DNA from: an uncultured Clostridium sp.
Lineage (GTDB): Bacteria; Bacillota; Clostridia; Clostridiales; Clostridiaceae
Direction: 5' to 3'
Assembly (NCBI RefSeq): GCF_934754925.1
Contig: NZ_CAKVJA010000006.1
Coordinates: 12,944-76,943, forward strand
DNA: 64,000 bases
The position numbers and the translations under genes were made by a program. Position 1 is the first letter of the stretch; the number at the start of each line of letters is the position of its first letter. Shown here in pieces: positions 9,093 to 17,784 of the stretch. Under the pieces are notes generated by a model. That model was not told the DNA's origin and did not search any database. It was given only the letters and a program-made list of their open reading frames with translations.

Positions 9093-9360
9093 TACATGAA
9101 TCTTAATGAATAGAATATTAATAATTTATTTATATATATAATAAATTATATTTAATATATATATTAATTATTAATTGTCTTATATCTAATTAATATTAAT
9201 ATTAATATTTAATTTATGATAATTTCTATTTTATAATTAAATCTAAGACTTTCTTATTAATATATTTTTAAAGTTAAATATATTTTTAATATTATACTTA
9301 TTTTAAAACCTATTCTAAGCATTCTACATAATTATCTTTATTATTCAAGTTAAATCAATA
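9093..9360. other. AT-rich gap between guaB promoter and prepilin peptidase gene
   Basis: About 270 bases of almost pure A/T, including a short ATTAAT-like tandem around 9190-9215. No gene, RNA or clear terminator was seen. Confidence 0.6.
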
Positions 9361-10104
9361 TTAAAAACTTTTTAAATACATTTCTATAATTGAACTTCCA
9401 TAAAGACATGCTATTATTCCACCAATGGCTAAGTAAGGTCCAAATGCTATTTCTGCCTTCTTATCCTTAAGCTTAAAAATTAAAATTAATCCTGCTACAA
9501 TACCACCCAAAATTATAGCTATAAATAAAGTAACTATAATACCTTTAATGCCTAAAAATAACCCACAAATTAATGCAATATCAATATCACCTTCACCCAT
9601 GCCCCTTGTCAAAATAACTATAATATATATAACTCCAAATCCAATAAATCCACCAACTATATAATCCCAAGGTATTAATTTAGTTTCTATACACTCTAAG
9701 GTAAGAAATAATACGCCTGTAACTACACCAAATATTACTGTTGAATTATAGACGTATTTAGTTTCAAGATCGATAAAAGCTATTACTATTAACAAAGAAG
9801 CAAATAAGCAAAATTTAAAACACTCTAAAGTAAATCCAAATTTAATATAAATCAATAAATAAAAACATGCATTTAGAGCTTCAACTATCGGATATTTTAT
9901 AGACAATTTTCCCTTACATTTACTACATCTACCACCTGAAAATACATAACTAAAAATAGGTATCAAATCCTTAAACTTTAAATTATATCCACAACTTGAG
10001 CATAACGATTTTGGAAAGGATATTGTTTCCTCCCTAAGAAGAATATATATACATACATTCAAAAAACTTCCTATAATTAATCCTAATAATACTACTAAAA
10101 CCAT
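9361..10104 (-). CDS. Prepilin peptidase / N-methyltransferase (A24 family)
   Basis: 247 residues with multiple membrane segments. It starts MVLVVLLGLIIGSFLNVCIY, the typical N-terminal helix of type IV prepilin peptidases. The cytoplasmic zinc loop shows CSSCGYNLKFKDLIPIFSY and GRCSKCKGKLS (two CxxC pairs). The aspartyl protease motifs are AFIDLETKYV (first Asp) and GMGEGDIDIAL, a GxGD-like motif with the second Asp. It cleaves leader peptides of type IV pilins or pseudopilins and may N-methylate them. No pilin genes are in the window; clostridia usually encode the rest elsewhere. The gene is monocistronic here. Confidence 0.92.
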   Translation of the reverse strand: MVLVVLLGLIIGSFLNVCIYILLREETISFPKSLCSSCGYNLKFKDLIPIFSYVFSGGRCSKCKGKLSIKYPIVEALNACFYLLIYIKFGFTLECFKFCLFASLLIVIAFIDLETKYVYNSTVIFGVVTGVLFLTLECIETKLIPWDYIVGGFIGFGVIYIIVILTRGMGEGDIDIALICGLFLGIKGIIVTLFIAIILGGIVAGLILIFKLKDKKAEIAFGPYLAIGGIIACLYGSSIIEMYLKSF

Positions 10105-10251
10105 TTTAATTATTACTCCTTAATATAATAAAATCTTGATTAATTATTAATATTTTTAATTTAAATTAACTAATTCTCAGTTTAGTTATTATACCATTAT
10201 ATGTATTTATTTTCTATAATTTGTTATATATAACTTTAATTCTTATAATTA

Positions 10252-10287
10252 AATAAGGAGAATTCATATTTGAATTCTCCTTATTTA
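10252..10287. terminator. Terminator downstream of groEL
   Basis: AATAAGGAGAATTCA and TGAATTCTCCTTATT form a perfect stem with a tiny loop, followed by T/A-rich sequence on the minus strand. Confidence 0.85.
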
Positions 10288-10323
10288 TATACAATTATAA
10301 AACCTATTTATTTTTGTATCTAA

Positions 10324-11952
10324 TTAGTACATTCCATCCATTCCGCCCATTCCTGGTGCCCCTGGCATTGGGGCTTCTTTTTGTGGAATATCAACAACAG
10401 CCGCTTCTGTTGTTAAGAAAGTTGATGCTACAGATGCTGCATTTTGAAGTGCACTTCTTGTAACCTTAGTTGGGTCAACTATTCCAACCTTAAGCATATT
10501 TACATACTCATCATGTAATGCATCATATCCCATTCCAGCTTCAGAATTTTTAATTTTTTCTATAATTACAGAACCTTCAACTCCTGCATTAGTAGCTATT
10601 TGTCTCATTGGTTCTTCTAATGCTCTAACTATGATATTTATACCAACTTGTGTATCAGCAACGTCTGACTTTAATTCTGCAACTTTGTTAATTGCATTAA
10701 CATAAGCAGTTCCACCACCTGGTACTATACCTTCTTCAACTGCAGCCTTAGTAGCAGCTAAAGCATCTTCAATTCTAAGCTTTCTTTCCTTAAGTTCTGT
10801 TTCTGTAGCAGCTCCAACTTTTATTACTGCTACTCCACCAGAAAGTTTAGCTAATCTTTCTTGTAATTTTTCTTTATCAAATTCAGAAGTAGTTTCTTCT
10901 ATTTGACTTTTTATTTGATTAACTCTTTCCTTAATAGCATTGCTATCACCTCTACCATTTACAATAGTAGTATTATCTTTAGTTATTTTAACACTTTCTG
11001 CTTGACCTAGCATATCTAAAGTAGTTTCTTTTAAATCTCTTCCTAATTCTTCAGAAATTACTTGACCACCTGTTAAAATAGCTATATCTTGAAGCATTTC
11101 TTTTCTTCTATCACCAAATCCAGGAGCTTTAACAGCAACACAATTAAATGTTCCTCTTAATTTATTAACTACTAATGTAGCCATTGCTTCCCCTTCAATA
11201 TCTTCAGCAATTATTAATAACTTCTTACCTGCTTGAACGATTTGCTCTAATACAGGTAATATTTCTTGTATGTTTGTAATCTTCTTATCAGTTATTAAGA
11301 TAAGTGGATTATCTAATACAGCTTCCATTTTTTCTGTATCTGTTACCATGTAAGCAGAAACATATCCTCTATCAAATTGCATACCTTCAACAACATCTAA
11401 TTCAGTACCCATTGATTTAGATTCTTCAACAGTAATAACTCCCTCGTTACCTACCTTTTCCATAGCATCTGAAATAAGTTGACCTATTTCATAATCAGCT
11501 GCTGAAATAGCTGCAACTCTAGCTATATCTTCTTTTCCGCTAACTGGTTTAGATATTTCTAATATTTCTTTAACTGCTGTATCAACAGCTGTTCTTATAC
11601 CATTTCTAAGTAACATTGGATTTGCACCAGCTGTTACATTTTTTAAACCCTCTCTTATAATCGCCTGAGCTAAAAGAGTAGCTGTAGTAGTACCATCACC
11701 TGCAACATCATTAGTTTTTGTTGCAACTTCCTTTACTAATTGAGCTCCCATATTTTCATATGGATCTTCTAATTCTATTTCTCTTGCAATTGAAACACCA
11801 TCATTAGTTATAAGTGGTGAACCAAATTTCTTATCTAAAACTACATTTCTCCCCTTAGGTCCTAAAGTAACCTTAACTGTATCTGCTAATTTATCAACAC
11901 CAACTTGCATTGCTCTTCTAGCTTCTTCACCAAATTGAATCATTTTTGCCAT
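10324..11952 (-). CDS. groEL: Chaperonin GroEL (Hsp60)
   Basis: 542 residues. Forms the double-ring chaperonin that folds proteins in the cytoplasm using ATP, with the GroES lid. It begins MAKMIQFGEEARRAMQVGVD and shows TVKVTLGPKGRNVVLDKKFG, then NDVAGDGTTTATLLAQAI (ATP-binding DGTTT), AAVEEGIVPGGGTAYV and the flexible GGM-type tail PMPGAPGMGGMDGMY. A ribosome binding site (GGGAGG) lies in the 17-base gap after groES. Transcribed with groES from the CIRCE-controlled promoter, with a terminator 35-70 bases beyond the stop. Confidence 0.99.
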   Translation of the reverse strand: MAKMIQFGEEARRAMQVGVDKLADTVKVTLGPKGRNVVLDKKFGSPLITNDGVSIAREIELEDPYENMGAQLVKEVATKTNDVAGDGTTTATLLAQAIIREGLKNVTAGANPMLLRNGIRTAVDTAVKEILEISKPVSGKEDIARVAAISAADYEIGQLISDAMEKVGNEGVITVEESKSMGTELDVVEGMQFDRGYVSAYMVTDTEKMEAVLDNPLILITDKKITNIQEILPVLEQIVQAGKKLLIIAEDIEGEAMATLVVNKLRGTFNCVAVKAPGFGDRRKEMLQDIAILTGGQVISEELGRDLKETTLDMLGQAESVKITKDNTTIVNGRGDSNAIKERVNQIKSQIEETTSEFDKEKLQERLAKLSGGVAVIKVGAATETELKERKLRIEDALAATKAAVEEGIVPGGGTAYVNAINKVAELKSDVADTQVGINIIVRALEEPMRQIATNAGVEGSVIIEKIKNSEAGMGYDALHDEYVNMLKVGIVDPTKVTRSALQNAASVASTFLTTEAAVVDIPQKEAPMPGAPGMGGMDGMY

Positions 11953-11969
11953 AATCTTTTACCTCCCAA

Positions 11970-12254
11970 CTATTCTACTATTGCTAATATATCGTCTTGT
12001 TTTAAAATTATATATTCTTCACCGTCAACCTTTACGTCTGTTCCTGCATATTTAGAATATAATACCTTATTTCCAACCTGTACATCCATAGGAACTCTTT
12101 TACCTTCTACCATTGCTCCTGGACCTATTGCAACGACCTTTGCTTCTTGTGGTTGCTCCTTTGCTGTTCCTGTTAAAAGTATTCCACTCTTTGTAGTTGT
12201 TTCAGCTTCTAATTTTTGTATTACTACTCTATCACCTAATGGCTTTATATTCAT
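11970..12254 (-). CDS. groES: Co-chaperonin GroES (Hsp10)
   Basis: 94 residues, the lid heptamer for GroEL. MNIKPLGDRVVIQKLEAETT, the mobile-loop region TKSGILLTGTAKEQPQEAKV and VVAIGPGAMVEGKRVPMDV are standard; EEYIILKQDDILAIVE closes the barrel. GGAGGGTTTATTT precedes the ATG. First gene of the heat-shock groESL operon; the CIRCE operator sits 27 bases upstream of the start, implying HrcA repression that is relieved when GroEL is titrated by misfolded proteins. Confidence 0.99.
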   Translation of the reverse strand: MNIKPLGDRVVIQKLEAETTTKSGILLTGTAKEQPQEAKVVAIGPGAMVEGKRVPMDVQVGNKVLYSKYAGTDVKVDGEEYIILKQDDILAIVE

Positions 12255-12280
12255 AAATAAACCCTCCTATATTTTCATCA

Positions 12281-12307
12281 TTAGCACTCACTCAATAAGA
12301 GTGCTAA
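12281..12307 (-). promoter_or_regulatory. CIRCE operator (HrcA site)
   Basis: Perfect TTAGCACTC-N9-GAGTGCTAA inverted repeat, placed between the groES promoter and its ribosome binding site. Confidence 0.98.
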
Positions 12308-12320
12308 TACCTTTATATTT

Positions 12321-12349
12321 ATAATATAATTTTACTTGTAATCTTTCAA
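12321..12349 (-). promoter_or_regulatory. groESL promoter
   Basis: On the minus strand TTGAAA, 17-base spacer, TATTAT, immediately upstream of CIRCE. Confidence 0.8.
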
Positions 12350-12480
12350 CAATTACTTTCTATATTATTACCCTACTAAGGTCAAATATTACTAATTATT
12401 CTAATTTATTTTCAATTTACTTTGATTTCCATTATTTTTCTAATAACTCTATACTATGAAATAATATTTTTTACATATAT

Positions 12481-12523
12481 AAAAGCTATGAATTTAATTT
12501 TAAATTTATAAACCCATAGCTAA
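12481..12523 (-). terminator. Terminator of the hydrogenase gene
   Basis: AGCTATG and CATAGCT form the base of a long AT-rich hairpin followed by TTTTATA on the minus strand, about 45 bases after the stop. Confidence 0.6.
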
Positions 12524-12564
12524 TTATAATTTCTTAAATTTCCACTTTTCTATATAAAACTTTT

Positions 12565-14052
12565 TTATCTTTCTAAATTAATATCATCAAACTTATTAAG
12601 AGTTTCATTTTTAAGAACTGCCTTAATAGTTGTTTCATTATTTATTTTATTAAACGCTGCTTTTGCTCTAAGCGGTGGCACTATTGTTCCTGCTCCGTTA
12701 ATACACCCACCTTCACACATCATGCCCTCAATAAAGTTTCCTGGTAATTTACCTATTTTAGCAAGCATCATAGTTTTTTTACAATCTAATCCAGACACTT
12801 GAACTGGCTTAAATTCAACCTCTACACCTGTATCTTGCACATAATTTTTAATAGCTGCTGTTAATCCACCAGCTGCACCAAAACCTCTTCCAAATATAGA
12901 TGCATCATTAACATTTTCCTCTTCACATTCAAATGGATTAACATCAAAAGCTTCAAACAAAGCAAGTAATTCTTCAAAAGTTAATACATAATCAACAGCA
13001 TCAGCTATTCCAACTCTAACAGCTTCACCCTTCTTTGCTGTACAAGGTCCTATAAATACAACTTTTGCCTCAGGATCATTTTTCTTTATAAATCTTGCAG
13101 TAGCAACCATTGGAGAAACTGTTCCAGAAATTCTATCTTTTTCGGTAGGATTAATTTTTTCAATAAAATTTAAGAAACCTGGGCAACATGAATTTGTCAT
13201 GTATTTATCTCCATCTTTCATTCTTTCTACAAATTCATTAGCTTCATGAACAGTAACTGCATCAGCTCCTAAAGCAGCTTCTATCATATCCTCGAATCCA
13301 AGCGCCTTAATAGCATTTCTAACTCTTCCATAATTCATAGTTGGTCCAAACTGCCCTGTTATAGCTGGTGCAACTACTGCATACATCTTTCTCTTTCTTC
13401 CTAATCTCTTAGCCACTGGAACTATTAAACTCTTATCTGAAATAGCTCCAAAGGGACATGCTCTCATACAAGAACCACAATTAACGCAAATTTCTTCTTT
13501 AATCATAGCCCTTCTATCATTTGGATTTATGTCTAAAGCCCCAGTTGGACAGGATCTTTTACATGGCCTCATAACTTCAGATATGGCATCATAAGGACAT
13601 GCTTTTTTGCATCCCCCACATTCTTTACATAATTCCTGATTTATATATGCTCGTCCATTAACAATTGTTATGGCTCCAAAATTACACGCTTCTTTACATC
13701 TATGTGCAATACAATTTCTACATGAATCTGTTACATTAAATTTATTTATAGGACATCTGTCACAAGCTGCTTCTATTACATAAATTATTTGCTCATCTGG
13801 TCTAATATCTATTAATGACTCTTCAGCATTATCACCATTAGCTAAATATCCAGCTGCAAGCTTAGCTCTTTCTAAAACTATAGCTCTTTCCTTATAAACA
13901 CAACATCTATATTGTGCTACATCGCCCTTAATAACCTCATACGGAACTTTTTCAATACTTTCTAAATTAATATTATCCTCTTTAGCAAGTCTTGCAACTT
14001 CTGTTAATACCTCATGCTTTAATTTTTTAAGCTGAGTTTCAAACTTGAACAT
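12565..14052 (-). CDS. Monomeric [FeFe]-hydrogenase, group B-like
   Basis: 495 residues. The N-terminal third is very cysteine-rich (CDRCPINKFNVTDSCRNC, ELCKECGGCKKACPYDAI, EEICVNCGSCMRACPFGAI), indicating several 4Fe-4S clusters. The H-cluster domain shows TNSCCPGFLNFIEK (L1), FIGPCTAKKGEAVR (L2) and EGMMCEGGCINGAG (L3). L1 has TxSCCPG rather than the TSCCPAW of classical group A enzymes, which fits group B; those are common in anaerobes and poorly characterised. Expected reaction: ferredoxin-linked hydrogen evolution, or possibly uptake. The start is the ATG after GGAGGGGAGTGGTGAT; the frame opens six codons earlier. It stands alone and has a palindrome at its promoter. Confidence 0.9.
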   Translation of the reverse strand: MFKFETQLKKLKHEVLTEVARLAKEDNINLESIEKVPYEVIKGDVAQYRCCVYKERAIVLERAKLAAGYLANGDNAEESLIDIRPDEQIIYVIEAACDRCPINKFNVTDSCRNCIAHRCKEACNFGAITIVNGRAYINQELCKECGGCKKACPYDAISEVMRPCKRSCPTGALDINPNDRRAMIKEEICVNCGSCMRACPFGAISDKSLIVPVAKRLGRKRKMYAVVAPAITGQFGPTMNYGRVRNAIKALGFEDMIEAALGADAVTVHEANEFVERMKDGDKYMTNSCCPGFLNFIEKINPTEKDRISGTVSPMVATARFIKKNDPEAKVVFIGPCTAKKGEAVRVGIADAVDYVLTFEELLALFEAFDVNPFECEEENVNDASIFGRGFGAAGGLTAAIKNYVQDTGVEVEFKPVQVSGLDCKKTMMLAKIGKLPGNFIEGMMCEGGCINGAGTIVPPLRAKAAFNKINNETTIKAVLKNETLNKFDDINLER

Positions 14053-14068
14053 ATCACCACTCCCCTCC

Positions 14069-14095
14069 ATTGTATACCCATTTTAATTATACAAT
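14069..14095 (-). promoter_or_regulatory. Palindrome overlapping the hydrogenase -10 region
   Basis: ATTGTATA-N11-TATACAAT. The minus-strand TATAAT (14086-14091 complement) lies inside the right arm, so a bound regulator would block the promoter. The regulator is unknown; the arms do not match the Rex or CIRCE consensus. Confidence 0.5.
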
Positions 14096-14202
14096 ATTTT
14101 TACATATTTAACTATATTTTCATACCTTTAAAATGTTTTATTTATCTAGATATTTTTGCATTATAAGAAATATTTTTTTAATAGTATAGTAAATTATATA
14201 TA

Positions 14203-14237
14203 AAAAACCTTATGAAATATAAATTCATAAGGTTTTT
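14203..14237. terminator. Terminator after the M28 peptidase gene
   Basis: AAAAACCTTATGAA and TTCATAAGGTTTTT form a perfect stem with a six-base loop. The A and T runs make it usable in both directions. Confidence 0.85.
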
Positions 14238-14249
14238 AACTCTAAATCT

Positions 14250-15317
14250 TTAATAAATTTTATTATCGCTCTTTATTATAAAATCAACTAGAGCATCCTT
14301 AATGCTTTCTATAGATTCAAAGTCAACTATAGACATATTATCTTCTTCACTATGAACAATACCAACTATTCCATCTTGACCAATAACTAAAGCCGCGTCA
14401 TCACCTCTTCTAAATGACATATGATCACTACTACCTACAATTATACCTTCTTCATTTCTAGCATATGGTACCATTTCATAATAAACATTATCTTCATCTA
14501 ACACTTCTATAAAATCATTATATAATTCTTCGCATAATGGACTTGTATTTTTAACAGCTAAACCTTCATCACCTTTTATACCTATACAATCAATATTTAT
14601 ATTATACCAATCTTCGTAATTTTCCTTAAAATCCTCTACAAATTTCGAACTACCTATTAAACCTAGTTCTTCTGCATTGAAAGCTGCAAAAACTATATCA
14701 TGTTCTGGTTTCTTATTCTTATAATACTTAGCTAAATCTTTGGCTGATTCAAGTAATACTGACACCCCTGAAGCGTTATCGATAGCACCTTGAATCTTTT
14801 TTACTTTTATCTTTGAAGATTGATTACTACTAGATGTCTCTTCTACTCTTTCTCTCACAGTCACATGGTCAAAATGTGCTGAAATCACAACTGCTTTAGT
14901 GCTATCTTTACCTTTTATTACACCAAGAATATTATTTACAACATTATCATTTTCTTCATTAGGATTAAATATAGATCTCATTTCCTTGTTTAAATAAACC
15001 TCATGATAAAAACTACCGTTATTAAATGGTTCTAGACCTACAGCTTCAAAATAGTTTTTTATAAATTCTGCTGATCTAGTATTTTCATCTGTTCCTACAA
15101 CCCTAGATAAATATTCATCAGATGTAAGTTCTCCCATTATACTTTCTATATCTAATTTTTCAGGATTCTTACCAGCTTCACCAATTAACTGTTCTTCATA
15201 AGTAATTATACCTTTACTAGATACATCCTTATCTACTACACCACTGCATCCAGTTAAAAGTAAATTTAAAACTAATACACTTGATATAATAGATATTAAT
15301 TTATTTTTTATTTTCAT
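14250..15317 (-). CDS. M28-family zinc peptidase, lipoprotein
   Basis: 355 residues. The N-terminus SIISSVLVLNLLLTGCSG is a lipoprotein signal with lipobox LTGC, so the enzyme should be anchored outside the membrane. Metal-binding motifs of the M28 aminopeptidase family are visible: SAHFDHV (His, Asp), IDNASGVSVLLE (bridging Asp), FNAEELGLIGS (Glu-Glu) and a late IVHSEEDN (His). A PA-type insert is not evident. The likely role is extracellular aminopeptidase feeding peptide uptake, but the specificity cannot be read from sequence. Monocistronic, with terminators on both sides. Confidence 0.9.
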   Translation of the reverse strand: MKIKNKLISIISSVLVLNLLLTGCSGVVDKDVSSKGIITYEEQLIGEAGKNPEKLDIESIMGELTSDEYLSRVVGTDENTRSAEFIKNYFEAVGLEPFNNGSFYHEVYLNKEMRSIFNPNEENDNVVNNILGVIKGKDSTKAVVISAHFDHVTVRERVEETSSSNQSSKIKVKKIQGAIDNASGVSVLLESAKDLAKYYKNKKPEHDIVFAAFNAEELGLIGSSKFVEDFKENYEDWYNINIDCIGIKGDEGLAVKNTSPLCEELYNDFIEVLDEDNVYYEMVPYARNEEGIIVGSSDHMSFRRGDDAALVIGQDGIVGIVHSEEDNMSIVDFESIESIKDALVDFIIKSDNKIY

Positions 15318-15412
15318 AATAATCTCCCTTAATATATTAAATTCTACTCTTTTCCCTTTATATTCCCCATCTTATATCAAATATATTCTTACTTTTAATT
15401 TATAAAAAAATA

Positions 15413-15451
15413 ATACACAATAATAAGACATTATAACTTATTATTGTGTAT
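15413..15451 (-). terminator. Terminator of ogg
   Basis: ATACACAATAATAAG pairs perfectly with CTTATTATTGTGTAT; the minus strand then reads TATTTTTTT. Confidence 0.9.
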
Positions 15452-15504
15452 ATTCCTTATAAATTAACATTAAAATTATTTTTATAACTATTTTTTTAAT
15501 GTAA

Positions 15505-16428
15505 CTATTCTACTTTAATATTATTTTCTCTTGCATAATAGAATAAATATTGTTGAGCTAACCCTGCAAGCTCTCCAAACTTTTCTCTACCAAAGACTCT
15601 TATTTTATTTAATGACACATCTGGTGCTAAGTAAAAATGAATCATTGCTCTTTTTATCCATACATCAACTGGAAAAGCTGAATGTTTACCCATTGAAAAT
15701 AACATTATACAATCAGCAACCTTAGCCCCTACCCCCATAAAGTTTTGAAGGGCCTTATGACACTCATCAACAGGTAATGACTTTATATATTCTAAATCGA
15801 ATTGTTGTAACTCTTCATTTAGAGTTCCATTATTTTTAGCTTCAATAGCAGCATTAACCTTTGATATAGTATCTATTATGTATTTACTTCTAAAAGATGC
15901 TCCTGTTTCTTTTATTTCTTCTAAAGTTGCTTGTTTTAATTGTTCAGGAGTTGGAAATGCATAATAGATATTTTCCTTATATTGAATCTTATCTCCCCAT
16001 CTTTCAGATATCTTTTTAATAGTCTTCATTATTGAAGGAATACTATTTCTTGCTGATATTATAAAACTTATTAACATTTCAAAAGGATCTTGATTTAATA
16101 TTCTTATACCGTAACCAAATTCAACACTTTTCTTTAAAAGCTCATCTTTTGATAATTCTTCCTTTACCTCTTCATAATTTACATTTAAATCAAAGTAATC
16201 TTTCCATATTTCATCAAAGTCTTTCATATTAGTATTAAGAATTGTTACTTTATTTCCTTCTTGAATCACTTCTATGACTCTTCTATATGCAACAATTATG
16301 TAATTTGTATCAGTGATTTTTTCCCATCTAAAACATTGCCCACATTCTAATATTTGTTTTATATTAAAGTCTTTAACATTCTCTAGTATTATTGAATTTT
16401 CTTTTTCTATTATATTTGTATAATTCAT
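15505..16428 (-). CDS. ogg: 8-oxoguanine DNA glycosylase / AP lyase
   Basis: 307 residues, HhH-GPD superfamily, OGG1-like. It removes 8-oxoguanine from DNA and nicks the abasic site. The N-terminal OGG domain includes LECGQCFRWEKI. The helix-hairpin-helix-GPD region reads NFMGVGAKVADCIMLFSMG (catalytic Lys in GAKVADC), followed by HSAFPVDVWIKRAM (essential Asp of the GPD motif in PVDVW). The C-terminus ends QQYLFYYARENNIKV, typical of bacterial Ogg. AGGTG precedes the ATG. Monocistronic; terminator downstream. Confidence 0.95.
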   Translation of the reverse strand: MNYTNIIEKENSIILENVKDFNIKQILECGQCFRWEKITDTNYIIVAYRRVIEVIQEGNKVTILNTNMKDFDEIWKDYFDLNVNYEEVKEELSKDELLKKSVEFGYGIRILNQDPFEMLISFIISARNSIPSIMKTIKKISERWGDKIQYKENIYYAFPTPEQLKQATLEEIKETGASFRSKYIIDTISKVNAAIEAKNNGTLNEELQQFDLEYIKSLPVDECHKALQNFMGVGAKVADCIMLFSMGKHSAFPVDVWIKRAMIHFYLAPDVSLNKIRVFGREKFGELAGLAQQYLFYYARENNIKVE

Positions 16429-16608
16429 TTTTTCACCTCATTATGACACTAACTGACTTTTTTCATTTATACTTCTATTGTTTCAAAACTTTTATCTTTA
16501 TATTCTAAAGATAAATATTATTAATTAACAATTTATATCTTTTATGCTATATTAAATAACCTTCTTTTTCAATGTTTTAATAATATAAACTTTAAAATTT
16601 ATTATAAA

Positions 16609-16651
16609 ATAAGCCATTATAGTTTCAGTAGCAGTAACTATAATGGCTTAT
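16609..16651 (-). terminator. Terminator of the C_GCAxxG_C_C gene
   Basis: ATAAGCCATTATAGTT and AACTATAATGGCTTAT form a 16 bp perfect stem with an 11-base loop, then TTATTTTAT on the minus strand. Confidence 0.85.
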
Positions 16652-16723
16652 TTAAAAACATATTTAATAGATCTAATAAGTCTAAATTATACTATTATGT
16701 TCATAATAATTATTGAACTCTTT

Positions 16724-17146
16724 TTATCTATTAATTGAATATATACCTTTATATTCTTCAATTATGTTCCCTAGCACTTCAGCCGATACTCTCATAATTT
16801 TAGAACATCGTATTGCATCTTCATAATACTTTTCTTTTAAATTAATACATTCTAAAGTATTCATTCTATAATTAAATTCATTTAAAAATTTTGAAGTCAT
16901 CTCTCTTACATGTGGACTATTATGCCCTCGTTCCTTAGTAAACATTATTCCTAATGCAGCTATTGCCCCTGTTGCTGCACCACAAGTGCTTCCTATTGCC
17001 ATGCCACCTCCAAAGGCTGACATAGTCATTAACGTTTCCTTAGAAATATTTAAATCATACTCTTCATTTACAGCTACAAGAATACATTCAGCACAATTTA
17101 AATCGTATTTTTTATCATAATATTTCATTGTAGTTTCTAATAACAT
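16724..17146 (-). CDS. C_GCAxxG_C_C family protein
   Basis: 140 residues. The family signature is visible: DLNCAECILVAV, then GGGMAIGSTCGAATGAIAAL (the CGAxxG core), and spaced C-terminal cysteines at CINLKEKYYEDAIRC. These conserved cysteines suggest redox or metal binding; the function is not established, and members are often near oxidoreductases or selenium genes. GGGAGAGAC precedes the ATG. It follows the PH-domain gene by 37 bases on the same strand and is likely co-transcribed. Confidence 0.88.
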   Translation of the reverse strand: MLLETTMKYYDKKYDLNCAECILVAVNEEYDLNISKETLMTMSAFGGGMAIGSTCGAATGAIAALGIMFTKERGHNSPHVREMTSKFLNEFNYRMNTLECINLKEKYYEDAIRCSKIMRVSAEVLGNIIEEYKGIYSINR

Positions 17147-17183
17147 TTAATTAGTCTCTCCCTCTAAATAAACAATTATTTAC

Positions 17184-17564
17184 TTATAAAGTTGCATATT
17201 CATTTATAACATTAAATACTCTTCCAAGAAGTTGATCCATATTTTTACCCCTTAAGAAGTTCATTTCTATTTCTATTCCTCCTGTTAAAAACAACTTAAT
17301 TTCAGAATCAATATCAAAATGTCCAGCTGTTTCTATTGCATAAGTTACTATCTTATTATAAGGTATTGCATAATACTCAGTTTTCTTTCCTGTAATTCCT
17401 TGCTTGTCACATATTAATACTTTTTTGTCTGTAAATAATGCTGCATCTCTAACAGTTTTTACTGCAAATAAAGCTCGTTCATTTCTACCTACAAAAGCCA
17501 TTAATGACTGTGGTATTTCTATTTCTCCATAAAAATTAAACACTCTCTTATTATCCTCTTTCAT
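17184..17564 (-). CDS. Bacterial PH-domain protein
   Basis: 126 residues forming essentially a single bacterial pleckstrin-homology-like domain. Alternating beta pattern with RDAALFTDKKVLICDKQG, EYYAIPYNKIVTYAIE and IDSEIKLFLTGGIEIEMNF matches small firmicute bPH proteins. No membrane segment. The molecular role is unknown. The frame opens at a TTG (17570), but AAGGAGG is nine bases before the ATG at 17562-17564, which I prefer. It lies between the butyrate-operon terminator and the C_GCAxxG_C_C gene. Confidence 0.85.
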   Translation of the reverse strand: MKEDNKRVFNFYGEIEIPQSLMAFVGRNERALFAVKTVRDAALFTDKKVLICDKQGITGKKTEYYAIPYNKIVTYAIETAGHFDIDSEIKLFLTGGIEIEMNFLRGKNMDQLLGRVFNVINEYATL

Positions 17565-17626
17565 AACCAATTTCCTCCTTAATACATATAAGTATTATAA
17601 AATTTTATAGTTATTATAACACAAAT

Positions 17627-17663
17627 AAAAAGAGGCAACTACTCGTCAGTAGTTACCTCTTTT
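17627..17663 (-). terminator. Terminator of the crt-bcd-etfB-etfA-hbd operon
   Basis: AAAAGAGG(C)AACTACT and AGTAGTTACCTCTTTT form a strong stem with tetraloop; the minus strand continues with TTTTTATTT. Confidence 0.9.
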
Positions 17664-17784
17664 ACCTAAATTAAAACGCATTTTTAGTTTTATTCTTTTT
17701 AAATATATTAAAGTTCACATATTTTTTAATGGCAAAGCTTATTTAAGTTTATTTTTTAAAATTTCAATTAATCATTATATTCAA

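Noticed and set aside
9190..9215. ATTAAT-like tandem repeat
   Set aside because: Short, fully A/T and within an AT-rich gap; no sign of function.
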